A model generated the notes under the pieces. It did not search any database and was not told the origin of the DNA. It worked only from the letters and a program-made list of their open reading frames with translations. From contig NZ_VFYR02000001.1 of NCBI RefSeq assembly GCF_006489205.2, forward strand, positions 1,210,555 to 1,274,554: DNA of 64,000 nucleotides. The letters are read 5' to 3'. This stretch comes from Brevibacterium sp. XM4083. Its GTDB lineage: Bacteria > Actinomycetota > Actinomycetes > Actinomycetales > Brevibacteriaceae. Each line of letters starts with the position of its first letter. The first letter of the stretch is position 1. Made by a program: the position numbers and the translations under genes. Shown one piece after another: positions 28,036 through 36,347 of the stretch.

Positions 28036-28104
28036 GTCGTCCGGGCCCGCCGAGACGGGTCGTTCGGGCCCGCGGGGAGGGGTCGTTCGGGCCCACCGGG
28101 ACGA
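28036..28104 (+). repeat. Three 23-bp tandem repeats between leuB and ilvE
   Basis: Units start at 28036, 28059 and 28082, each opening GTCGT(C/T)CGGGCCC with diverging ends. They fill a third of the 213-bp gap between leuB and ilvE. No coding potential was seen. The GGGCCC cores could pair with each other and attenuate read-through from leuB. Confidence 0.8.
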
Positions 28105-28231
28105 CAGGCCACCTCGCCGCGGAGGGAAGCCCCGCCTCGGCGAAGTGGGAGTCGACCCCCGATGGATGACGGGGCCGTCCGATGGACTACCCTGAGACGT
28201 GTTACGCCTCACAACTGGGAAAGAAGCTCTG

Positions 28232-29323
28232 ATGACTGAATTCGCCGTCCTCAAGAACATCCAGCCGCAGCCGGAGCTGGTGCGCGAGGACATCAAGAAG
28301 GATCCCGGGTTCGGGCAGTACTTCACCGACCACATGGCCCACATCCGGTACACGAACGAGGACGGGTGGCAGGCCCACCAGGTCGAACCCTACGGTCCGA
28401 TCGTCCTCGACCCGGCGGCCGCGGTCTTCCACTATGCGCAGGAGATCTTCGAGGGCCTCAAGGCTTACCGTCACGCCGACGGTTCGGTGTGGACGTTCCG
28501 CCCGGACCGCAACGCCGTGCGCATCAACCGCTCCGCCGAGCGCCTCGCGCTGCCGCAGCTGAGCGAAGAGGACTTCATCAACTCGCTCAAGGCACTCGTG
28601 TCGACGGATGAGGCGTGGGTGCCGACGCCGGGCACCGACGGTGACGAGTCGAGCCTCTACCTGCGTCCGTTCATGATCGCCTCGGAGCGGTTCCTCGGGG
28701 TGCGGGCGAGCCACGAGGTCGACTACTACGTCATCGCCTCGCCCGCCGGTCCCTACTTCGCCGGCGGCATCAAGCCGGTCTCGATCTGGCTGTCGAAGAA
28801 GCTCAACCGCGCCGGCTCCGGCGGCACGGGCTTCGCGAAGTGCGGCGGCAACTACGCCTCCTCCCTCCTCGCGCAGCAGGAGGCGGCGGATAACGGCTGC
28901 CAGCAGGTGCTCTTCACCGATGCCGAGGAGCACAAGTACATCGATGAGCTCGGCGGCATGAACCTCATGCTCGTGACGAAGGACGGCAAGCTGCTCACCC
29001 CCGAGCTCAGCGACACGATCCTCGACGGTGTGACCCGGCGGTCCTTGCTCGACCTCGCACCCGACCTCGGCCTCGAACCCGTCGAGCGGCCGATCACCAT
29101 CGACGAATGGCGTGAGGGCGCGGAGAACGGCGACATCGTCGAGGCGTTCGCATGCGGCACCGCCGCCGTCATCACGCCGATCGGCAAGCTCGTGTCCGAC
29201 GAGTTCACGATCGACCACGGCGACGAGCCCGGAGAGAAGACGATGGCGCTGCGCAAGGCGCTGCTCGACATCCAGTACGGCCGCGCCGAGGACAAGAACA
29301 ACTGGCTCGTGCGCCTCGCGTGA
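28232..29323 (+). CDS. ilvE: Branched-chain amino acid aminotransferase
   Basis: A 363-residue PLP fold-IV transaminase that makes Val, Leu and Ile from their 2-oxo acids and glutamate. The Schiff-base Lys203 lies in GGTGFAKCGGNYASSLLAQ, followed by NGCQQVLFTDAEEHKYIDE and GTAAVITPIG, the BCAT type II signature also seen in human BCAT. Substrate-side residues in HYAQEIFEGLKAY and RPFMIAS are present. ATG 28232 follows GAAAGAAG; an in-frame upstream codon at 28199 lacks a ribosome site. It completes the last step for all three amino acids. Confidence 0.96.
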   Translation: MTEFAVLKNIQPQPELVREDIKKDPGFGQYFTDHMAHIRYTNEDGWQAHQVEPYGPIVLDPAAAVFHYAQEIFEGLKAYRHADGSVWTFRPDRNAVRINRSAERLALPQLSEEDFINSLKALVSTDEAWVPTPGTDGDESSLYLRPFMIASERFLGVRASHEVDYYVIASPAGPYFAGGIKPVSIWLSKKLNRAGSGGTGFAKCGGNYASSLLAQQEAADNGCQQVLFTDAEEHKYIDELGGMNLMLVTKDGKLLTPELSDTILDGVTRRSLLDLAPDLGLEPVERPITIDEWREGAENGDIVEAFACGTAAVITPIGKLVSDEFTIDHGDEPGEKTMALRKALLDIQYGRAEDKNNWLVRLA

Positions 29324-29401
29324 GGAGCTGAGCACTCGAGGCGCTGAGGGGCTCGGGCGCTGCGGCGCTCTGAGGCTCTGGCGCTCGGGAGGTCGGGTGT
29401 C

Positions 29402-29465
29402 CGGGTACCCGGGTGCGCCGACATTCGGGCGATCGGGTACCCGGGTGCTCCGACATCCGGACGCT
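29402..29465 (+). repeat. Two 32-bp tandem repeats between ilvE and the MFS gene
   Basis: CGGGTACCCGGGTGC opens each of two 32-bp units, 29402-29433 and 29434-29465, which share most later positions. The preceding 75 bp is a run of GCGCT/GAGG-type imperfect repeats. No gene was recognised in 29324-29604. Confidence 0.8.
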
Positions 29466-29604
29466 CGGGCATCGAACGCCACCTGCTCTGCGGAGGCGGA
29501 GCCGGCTCGCTGACCATCGTGGTCGCGAGCGGGGTCCGCCTCGGTGCATCTCGCCCCGACGCATGTTTTGCGCATCTGTGCGTTAAACGTTGTACTGTGT
29601 CCTC

Positions 29605-31275
29605 GTGACAGCCGCAGCCTCGACCTCGACGCCCACTGCCTCCGACGTCATCGCAAACCTGCCGTGGAAATGGAACACGCAGGGCGTGATCTTCCTCATC
29701 GGCGGTCTCGGCTTCATGTTCGACGCCTGGGATGTCGCCCTCAACGGCTTCCTCATCCCCCTGCTCAGCGAGCACTGGGATTTGAGCGTCGGCGAGGCGG
29801 CGTGGATCGCCACGGCCAACCTCATCGGCATGGCCCTCGGTGCCTTCGTCTGGGGCGGCATCGCCGATGTCATCGGCCGCAAGAAGGCGTTCACACTCAC
29901 GCTCCTCGTCTTCTCGATCTTCACCGTCGCCGGAGCCTTCGCGCCCGAGTTCGGGTGGTTCATCGCGTTCCGGTTCCTCGCCGGATTCGGGCTCGGCGGA
30001 TGCATCCCCGTCGACTACGCACTCGTCGGCGAGTTCACTCCGAGCCGGCACCGCGGACGCGTCCTCACCGCGATGGACGGGTGGTGGCCGATCGGCGCCT
30101 CACTGTGCGCGTTCGTCTCCGCGTGGCTGCTGACCATGGGCGATTGGCGGCTCATCATGCTCGTCATGATCATTCCCGCCCTGCTCACGGTCGCCGTGCG
30201 GTTCGGGATCCCCGAATCACCCCTCTATCTCGCTTCGGTCGGGCGCACGGCCGAAGCCGACGCCATCATCGCCAGACTCGTCAAGCGCACAGGCGCGAAC
30301 GTCACGACCTGGACGCACGACGTGCCGACCGCGGTGTCCGCCAGCGACGGCCACGACAGCCTCGGCGAGGAAACCAGGCGCCGCACTCAGACTGATCGCA
30401 TTCAGACTGACCGCACCCGGACTGACATCGTCGATCTGCGCGAGGGCGCGGCGGCCAGGCAGGGCGACTCCGCGGGCATGGAGGGGAACTCTGCGGGCAC
30501 CCCGGGGGACTCCTCGGGCGTGCGGGGGAACTCTGCGGGCACCCCGGGGGACTCCTCGGGCGTGCTGGGGAACTCTGCGGGCACCCCGGGGGACTCCTCG
30601 GGCGTGCAGGGGAACTCTGCGGGTCTCATCACCTCCGTCAGCGGTCAGCTGCGGGCTGCCAGCGGTCAGCTCGTTCAGCTGTGGCAGTACTCGGCGAAGA
30701 CGACGCTGGTGTCGTGGGCGCTCTTCGTCTCCGTCCTCCTTGTCTACTACGCGGTACTGACATGGCTGCCGGGGATCCTCAAGAAGCAGGGACTCGGCGA
30801 CCAGGCGGCCTTCCTCGTCACCGGTGCGATGACCGCCGTCGGCATCCTCGGTGTCGTCGTCTCCGCGCTCGTCGTCGAGCGCCTCGGACGCAAACTGGTG
30901 CTCGGGGTCACGGCGATCGTCTCGGCGGGCCTCCTCGTGTGCGTGGCCGTCTTCATCGAGGCCTCCGGATCGGAGCTGAGCTTTGCGGCGAAGGCGAGCA
31001 TCATCGGCTTCGGATTCGTCATCCAGATCGCCATCCCGACGCTCTACACCTACGTCTCCGAGCTCTATCCGACCCGGCTGCGCGGCTCCGGCTTCGGGTG
31101 GGCGTCAGCGGCGTCCCGGATCGCCACCGGCATCGCACCTCTGGTCTTCGGGGCGTTCATGTGGCCCGTGCTCGGGCTCGTCACGACGTTCGTCCTCACC
31201 GGGGTGCTCGTCGTCGTCGCCGTCGTGCTCATGGGGTTCCTCGCGCGGGAGACGACGGGGGAGAAGCTCGTCTGA
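29605..31275 (+). CDS. MFS transporter with in-frame repeat in the central loop
   Basis: A 556-residue major facilitator of the sugar/metabolite-H+ symporter type with 12 predicted spans. Motifs include GGIADVIGRKKAF in the 2-3 loop, RFLAGFGLGGCIPVDYALVGEF, GIPESPLY after span 6 and VERLGRKL in the 8-9 loop, plus SELYPTRLRGSGFG. The cytosolic loop between spans 6 and 7 is about 120 residues, far longer than usual, and contains three 14-residue repeats. I chose GTG 29605 (MTAAASTSTPT), because TACTGT (29593-29598) ends 6 nt upstream. Substrate unknown; aromatic acid and sugar transporters share these motifs. Confidence 0.88.
   Translation: MTAAASTSTPTASDVIANLPWKWNTQGVIFLIGGLGFMFDAWDVALNGFLIPLLSEHWDLSVGEAAWIATANLIGMALGAFVWGGIADVIGRKKAFTLTLLVFSIFTVAGAFAPEFGWFIAFRFLAGFGLGGCIPVDYALVGEFTPSRHRGRVLTAMDGWWPIGASLCAFVSAWLLTMGDWRLIMLVMIIPALLTVAVRFGIPESPLYLASVGRTAEADAIIARLVKRTGANVTTWTHDVPTAVSASDGHDSLGEETRRRTQTDRIQTDRTRTDIVDLREGAAARQGDSAGMEGNSAGTPGDSSGVRGNSAGTPGDSSGVLGNSAGTPGDSSGVQGNSAGLITSVSGQLRAASGQLVQLWQYSAKTTLVSWALFVSVLLVYYAVLTWLPGILKKQGLGDQAAFLVTGAMTAVGILGVVVSALVVERLGRKLVLGVTAIVSAGLLVCVAVFIEASGSELSFAAKASIIGFGFVIQIAIPTLYTYVSELYPTRLRGSGFGWASAASRIATGIAPLVFGAFMWPVLGLVTTFVLTGVLVVVAVVLMGFLARETTGEKLV
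30484..30627 (+). repeat. 42-bp in-frame minisatellite in the MFS gene
   Basis: Three near-identical 42-bp units at 30484-30525, 30526-30567 and 30568-30609 encode GNSAGTPGDSSGV(R/L/Q), and a fourth partial unit (GNSAG) follows. They differ almost only in the last codon (CGG, CTG, CAG). The unit is a multiple of three, so copy-number change keeps the frame. The low divergence points to recent expansion. Confidence 0.95.
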
Positions 31276-31379
31276 GCCGGGTGGTCGGGCGCCCCGTCGC
31301 CGAATCCGGCGGAAGCGGCCTGACCTGCGGTGACATCGTTCGGCAGGCTCGTGTCAGTACCGACCTCTAGGGTTGTGTC

Positions 31380-33134
31380 ATGGAGTCGGAGACCGTGTCA
31401 GACGTCATCGCGGACATCGTCCGCTGGCGCGAAGCGCTGTCCGCTCTGCCTCCGGCGACGACTGAGCGTGAGGCGATCGAGCGGATCACCGCGCTCGAGG
31501 AGCTGACCTCGGCCGCCGCTGCCGCCCAGGCACGTGAGGCCCTCACCTTCGACATGCATCGCCGCAACCGGGAGGCCGAGGACGGTGTGCCCAGTGCACG
31601 TCAGGGCAGGGGAGTGGGAGCGGAGGTCGGTCTCGCCCGCAAGGTGTCGCGTGCGCGCGGCAGCAAGCTCATCGGATTCGCTCGCACCCTGCTCATGGAT
31701 CTGCCGCACACGTACTCGGCCCTGTCGCAGGGACAGATCTCGGAGGAGAAGGCCCAGGCGGTCGCGCGGGAGTCCTCCTGGCTGCCACGGGAGAAGAAGC
31801 AGGAGCTCGATGCGCAGATGGCCGATCGTCTCGCCGAGGTGGGGGTGGGGCGACTCAGCAGCGAAGTGCGGATGCTGGCACAGAAGCTCGACCAGGTCGC
31901 GGCCGTCGACCACCTCGATCACTGCACGACCGAACGCCGCGTCACCGTTCGACCGGCTCCGGGCAACATGGCCTACCTCACGGCATTCCTGCCGATGCAG
32001 CAGGCCGTCGCCGCATTCGCGAATCTCTCGACATCCGCGGCAACCCGGGTGGGAACCGGAGAATCCGGTGGCAGCACGCAGAGCCAGACGATGGCAGACC
32101 TGCTCGTCGAGCGCGTGACCGGGCAGGAGAGCGCCGAGGCGGTTCCGCTCGACGTGCTCGTCGTGATGAACGACGAGACGATGTTCGACGTCGGTGACGA
32201 CCCGGCCTGGCTGCCGGGATTCGGCCCGATTCCGGCCGGCGCGGCACGGTCGCTCATCGCCGAGAACGACGCGAGCGTGTTCCTGCGGCGGCTCTACACC
32301 CGACCCGCGGATGGTCAGCTCGTCGCCATGGATTCGAAGCGCCGGGAGTTCGGCGGCCTGCTGCGCCAGATGGTCCTCGTCCGCGATGACGTGTGCCGGA
32401 CCCCGTGGTGTGACGCCCTGATCAGACATGTCGACCATGCCACGCCTGTCGCTGACGGCGGCGCCACCACCTGGGGCAACGCTTCAGGACTGTGCGCCGC
32501 CTGCAATTACACGAAAGAGCTCGCGGGGTGGCGGCACCGCGCCACCGCCGAAGAACTCATCGTCACGACGCCGACCGGCCACCGATACACAATGAGAACC
32601 CGCCCGATCGACAGCCGAAGATCCAGCGTGGGACGGCAACCAGATGCCGGGGCGCGGAAGAGTGCCGCCGCGCAACCAGGCGCCGGGCGGCAACCAGATG
32701 CCGGAGCGCGGAAGAGTGCCGCCGCGCAACCAGACCCCGGACGGAAACAAGATGCCGGAGCGCAACCAGAGGCGGAGCGGCAGCCGAAGACGGGGCGGCA
32801 GCACACTGACGAGCGACGGCACACCCTCGAGCCGACCCGCGGCGACGAGCGCGCAGGCGAACGAGCGCATGCCCGCGACCCGGGCGGTGTGGGAAACGTG
32901 GGCGAAGCAGAGACCCGTGGGAGAGAACGCGTCACGTCAGAGGTCTCGGACCAGACGAACTCGCATGTCATCTGGCAGATCGTCGAAGCAGTTCCGGTGT
33001 CGTCGGAGTCGAGATGGCGCATCACCGATGAGTTCAGCGCGGGACTGACTCGAGGGGACGGGTCTGTCGTGACTCCCCACGATCGAGAGCGGCCACCGGA
33101 TGGTCGATGCGCTACGTCGGGTCGGCGGCGATGA
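31380..33134 (+). CDS. DUF222 and HNH endonuclease-domain protein
   Basis: A 584-residue member of the actinobacterial DUF222-HNH family (the type found in the mycobacterial 13E12 repeats). DUF222 occupies about residues 25-330. The HNH site runs from CRTPWCDALIRHVDHATPV to GLCAACNYTKELAGW (about 339-383), with paired cysteines and HVDH. The C-terminal 200 residues are low-complexity Arg/Gln/Gly-rich with a tandem repeat. The function of the family is unknown; the nuclease motif looks intact. TAGGGT (31368-31373) ends 6 nt before the ATG, suggesting a leaderless mRNA. Confidence 0.85.
   Translation: MESETVSDVIADIVRWREALSALPPATTEREAIERITALEELTSAAAAAQAREALTFDMHRRNREAEDGVPSARQGRGVGAEVGLARKVSRARGSKLIGFARTLLMDLPHTYSALSQGQISEEKAQAVARESSWLPREKKQELDAQMADRLAEVGVGRLSSEVRMLAQKLDQVAAVDHLDHCTTERRVTVRPAPGNMAYLTAFLPMQQAVAAFANLSTSAATRVGTGESGGSTQSQTMADLLVERVTGQESAEAVPLDVLVVMNDETMFDVGDDPAWLPGFGPIPAGAARSLIAENDASVFLRRLYTRPADGQLVAMDSKRREFGGLLRQMVLVRDDVCRTPWCDALIRHVDHATPVADGGATTWGNASGLCAACNYTKELAGWRHRATAEELIVTTPTGHRYTMRTRPIDSRRSSVGRQPDAGARKSAAAQPGAGRQPDAGARKSAAAQPDPGRKQDAGAQPEAERQPKTGRQHTDERRHTLEPTRGDERAGERAHARDPGGVGNVGEAETRGRERVTSEVSDQTNSHVIWQIVEAVPVSSESRWRITDEFSAGLTRGDGSVVTPHDRERPPDGRCATSGRRR
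32631..32760 (+). repeat. 54-bp in-frame tandem repeat in the DUF222-HNH tail
   Basis: Two 54-bp units (32631-32684 and 32685-32738) encode GRQPDAGARKSAAAQPGA and a near-copy ending PDP, and a decayed third unit follows. It is a basic, disordered tail distal to the nuclease domain. Confidence 0.85.
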
Positions 33135-33363
33135 GCGCCGCGAGCGAGTCGGCGGCCAGGGGAGAGCCCGGTCGAAGCCCGGCTGGCCAGAGACGTCGCG
33201 GCGCGGACAGGTGCCTGATGACCCGCGGCAGTCGACCGACTGCCCAATGCCGACCGGCAACCCGATGTCGGATCGCAGTCCACTGCCGATTCCCTCACCG
33301 GACTGTGACATCAGTTTGCCTGGTGTTCAGTGCAATGACTACTCAAGTCGTTAAGGTTGTAGT

Positions 33364-34008
33364 ATGAACGACCTTCCCGGGACCGGGGCACCGACGGCCG
33401 CGGACGCAACACTGCCTGTCGAACTCGTCTGGGGGCTTCCCGGCGGCCTCGGCGATGCGTGGGAGCCGGTGGCATCGGCCGTCGGCGTGCACGGCGTGCT
33501 TCCGCCCCCGGACGAAGTCGGCGAACTCTACGGCGCCGCCGCCGCAGAACCCCCGCTCAACGAGGATCCGAAGTACGCGGCGCACTTCGCGAAGGTCTAC
33601 GACGCCTCGGTGCGCAAGGGCCAGGTCCTCACCGCCCTCGTCCGCTCGGCCGGCGACGGCAGACTCCGCGCGATCGCCTACGGCCACTTCTGGGCATGGC
33701 AGGAGCAGAACTACGAATGGGCCTACGAACTCCGCGACCGCCTCGGCGATGCCGCCCCGACGCTCGAGTGGACGTTCGCGCTCAACCTCCTCGCCCGAGA
33801 CCCTCGGCTGCGGACCTCCGGCCTCGGGCGCATCACGCTCGTGACCTGGCTGAGCGCGATCGCCGGCTACGGCTGCTGGCTGCAGACGGATGACATCGAC
33901 AGCCCCGCGCGCCGCCTCTACGCAAGCCTCGGCTTCACCGCGCTCGGACACGGACCCCAGGCCCCCAACGGCCGCCCCGGCCTCGTCATGCACCGTCCGC
34001 CGCTGTGA
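33364..34008 (+). CDS. GNAT-like protein
   Basis: A 214-residue protein whose second half resembles a GNAT acetyltransferase: a central strand region (RLRAIAYGHFWAWQEQN), then LARDPRLRTSGLGRITLVTW and the C-terminal ARRLYASLGFTALGHGP typical of the last GNAT strand. The first 70 residues are not recognised. The acetyl-CoA loop (usually Q/RxxGxG/A) is weak here, RTSGLG, so enzymatic activity is uncertain. No Shine-Dalgarno; TAAGGT (33352-33357) ends 6 nt before the ATG. The 229 bp before it hold no recognisable gene. Confidence 0.65.
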   Translation: MNDLPGTGAPTAADATLPVELVWGLPGGLGDAWEPVASAVGVHGVLPPPDEVGELYGAAAAEPPLNEDPKYAAHFAKVYDASVRKGQVLTALVRSAGDGRLRAIAYGHFWAWQEQNYEWAYELRDRLGDAAPTLEWTFALNLLARDPRLRTSGLGRITLVTWLSAIAGYGCWLQTDDIDSPARRLYASLGFTALGHGPQAPNGRPGLVMHRPPL

Positions 34009-34078
34009 CCCGAGCCCGGCCCCGCGCAGTCATGTGACCTGAGTCGCAAGAGACCCGCTGAGCTGGCAGGATGGAAGC

Positions 34079-36298
34079 ATGAACAGTGCTTCGCCGGAAC
34101 CCAGTGCCCAGTCTCCCGAACCCGACGATGAGAACCTCTGGCTCGAAGACATCGACGGCGATGACCAGCTCGCCTGGGTCCGCGACCAGAACGCTGCCAC
34201 CCTCGACCACTTCCGCGACGGACTCTTCGACCAGATGTCCGACGAGATCCTCACGGCCCTCGACTCCGACGACCGGATCCCCATGGTCACCAAACGCGGC
34301 GACCACTACGTCAATTTCTGGCGCGATAAAGAGCATCCGAAGGGCGTCTGGCGCCGTACCACTTGGGACAGCTACCGCACCGCCGACCCCGAGTGGGATG
34401 TCCTCCTCGACGTCGACGAACTCGCCCGCACCGAAGGCATTCCGTGGGTCTGGGCGGGTGCCTCGGTGTTGCGCCCCGACCACACTCGGGCCCTCGTGTC
34501 GCTCTCGCCCGACGGCGGCGACGCCCACCGAGTGCGCGAATTCGACCTCGAGACGAAGACCTTCGTCGCCGACGGCTTCGACATTCCCGCCGCGAAGACC
34601 CGTTTCGCGTGGCTCGACGCCGACACGATCCTCGTGGCCACGGACACCGGACCCGGCTCACTGACCACCTCGTCCTACCCCCGCCAGGCACGTGTCCTCC
34701 GCCGCGGGCAGGCGATCGCCGAGGCACCCATCGTCGCTGAAGTGCCCCGCGACCACGTCGCGATCTTCGTCGGCAGCGACGTCGGCGCCCCGCAGCAGCG
34801 GACCCGCGACCGCGCCGTCGTCATCGACGCCATCGACTTCTTCAACTCGACGCTGAGCTTCCTCGACCTCGACGACATCCGGGCCGACGACGGCAGCCTG
34901 CCGACGACCGCCGCGACGTGGGAGGAGGCCTGGATCAGCGTCGACGTTCCGACCGACGTCTCCGTCGGCGTCGACGACGACTACGTGCTCTTCCGGCCGC
35001 AGACGGCCTGGGATGCCGGGAGCATCGTCGTGCCCGCCGGCGGGCTGGCCGCCGCCCCCACCGCCGAGGTCACGGCCGGCACGATCCGACCCCGTGTCAT
35101 CTTCGCCCCCGATGGCCACACCGCCCTGCGGTCGTGGGCGAAGACGCGTGACTTCCTTGTCCTCGAACTCCTCCACGACGTCCAGTCCGAACTCCTCGTC
35201 CTCGACCCGGGCGATGACTTCTCGTCGACGCCGCTGCCGGGAGTGCCCGCGAACCACATGGTCAGCCTCAGCCCCGTCGACCCCGACGACGACGCGACGG
35301 CCAACGACTTCTGGCTCGTCAGCACCGGGTTCCTCACCCCGTCGACGCTGTCCTACGGCAGCCTCGACAGCGCCCGCACCGCGGCAGACGCCGACCGCGA
35401 TGCGGCAGACGCCGACCGCGAGGACACCGCCGTCATCAAATCCTCGCCCGCGCTCTTCCCCGCAAACGGATTCAGCGTCGAACAGCACTTTGCGACGAGC
35501 GCCGACGGGACCCGGATCCCGTACTTCCAGATCGCCGAGGAGGGACTCACCCTCGACGGCGCCAACCCGACGCTCCTCGACGGCTACGGCGGATTCGAAG
35601 TCAGCCGCACCCCCGTCTATTCGCCGATCGTCGGCCTCGGCTGGCTGAGCCGGGAGACGACGGGCGACGCGTCGCTCCCAGCGGGCAGGAAGGGCGTCTA
35701 CGTGCTTGCCAACATCCGCGGCGGCGGCGAGTACGGACCGGTTTGGCACACCTCGGCGATGCGCGAGAACCGGATGCGCGCCTACGAGGACTTCTCCGCC
35801 GTCGCCCGCGACCTCATCGACCGCGGCGTCACCCGCCCGGCGAACCTCGGCTGCGCCGGAGGATCGAACGGCGGCCTCCTCGTCGGGAACATGCTCACGC
35901 AGTACCCTGAGCTCTTCGGCGCCGTCTCCTGCGGCGTGCCGCTGCTCGACATGCGCCGCTACACGAAGCTGAGCGCCGGCTACTCGTGGAAGGCCGAATA
36001 CGGTGACCCCGACGTGCCGGAGGACTGGGAGTTCATCCGCACATTCTCGCCGTACCACCTCCTCGCCGCCGACGCCGACTATCCGCCCGTCCTCTTCTGG
36101 ACGGCCACCTCGGATGACCGGGTCGGCCCCGTCCAGGCGCGGAAGATGGCCGCCCGCATGCAGGCGATGGACATCCCCGACGTCTGGTTCTTCGAGGACA
36201 CCGAGGGCGGGCATGCCGCGGCCTCGGACAACAAGCAGGCGGCGTTCGTCCGCGCGCTCAGCTACCGCTTCCTCTGGAGGTCCCTGACCGGACAGTGA
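34079..36298 (+). CDS. Prolyl oligopeptidase family serine peptidase (S9)
   Basis: A 739-residue cytosolic-type peptidase. Residues about 1-430 form a beta-propeller-like domain beginning ENLWLEDIDGDDQLAWVRDQN, a classic S9 start. The alpha/beta-hydrolase domain has NIRGGGEYGPVWH, the nucleophile in AGGSNGGLLVG (Ser about 597), Asp in ATSDDRVGP (about 679) and His in TEGGHAAAS (about 712). The catalytic triad is intact. A 7-residue duplication (AADADRD) lies before the hydrolase domain. No signal peptide is seen. CAGGAT ends 6 nt before the ATG, compatible with a leaderless start. Confidence 0.92.
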   Translation: MNSASPEPSAQSPEPDDENLWLEDIDGDDQLAWVRDQNAATLDHFRDGLFDQMSDEILTALDSDDRIPMVTKRGDHYVNFWRDKEHPKGVWRRTTWDSYRTADPEWDVLLDVDELARTEGIPWVWAGASVLRPDHTRALVSLSPDGGDAHRVREFDLETKTFVADGFDIPAAKTRFAWLDADTILVATDTGPGSLTTSSYPRQARVLRRGQAIAEAPIVAEVPRDHVAIFVGSDVGAPQQRTRDRAVVIDAIDFFNSTLSFLDLDDIRADDGSLPTTAATWEEAWISVDVPTDVSVGVDDDYVLFRPQTAWDAGSIVVPAGGLAAAPTAEVTAGTIRPRVIFAPDGHTALRSWAKTRDFLVLELLHDVQSELLVLDPGDDFSSTPLPGVPANHMVSLSPVDPDDDATANDFWLVSTGFLTPSTLSYGSLDSARTAADADRDAADADREDTAVIKSSPALFPANGFSVEQHFATSADGTRIPYFQIAEEGLTLDGANPTLLDGYGGFEVSRTPVYSPIVGLGWLSRETTGDASLPAGRKGVYVLANIRGGGEYGPVWHTSAMRENRMRAYEDFSAVARDLIDRGVTRPANLGCAGGSNGGLLVGNMLTQYPELFGAVSCGVPLLDMRRYTKLSAGYSWKAEYGDPDVPEDWEFIRTFSPYHLLAADADYPPVLFWTATSDDRVGPVQARKMAARMQAMDIPDVWFFEDTEGGHAAASDNKQAAFVRALSYRFLWRSLTGQ

Positions 36299-36347
36299 CC
36301 GAGTGAGCGAACTGGCCGCCTCACGTGGGGCGGCGTAGCGTGGGACC

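Noticed and set aside
30484-30627. The 42-bp repeats as a CRISPR array
   Set aside because: The units are contiguous, without spacers, and encode an in-frame peptide.
33100-33363. Short frames between the HNH and GNAT genes
   Set aside because: No family resemblance, ribosome site or conserved composition; treated as non-coding.
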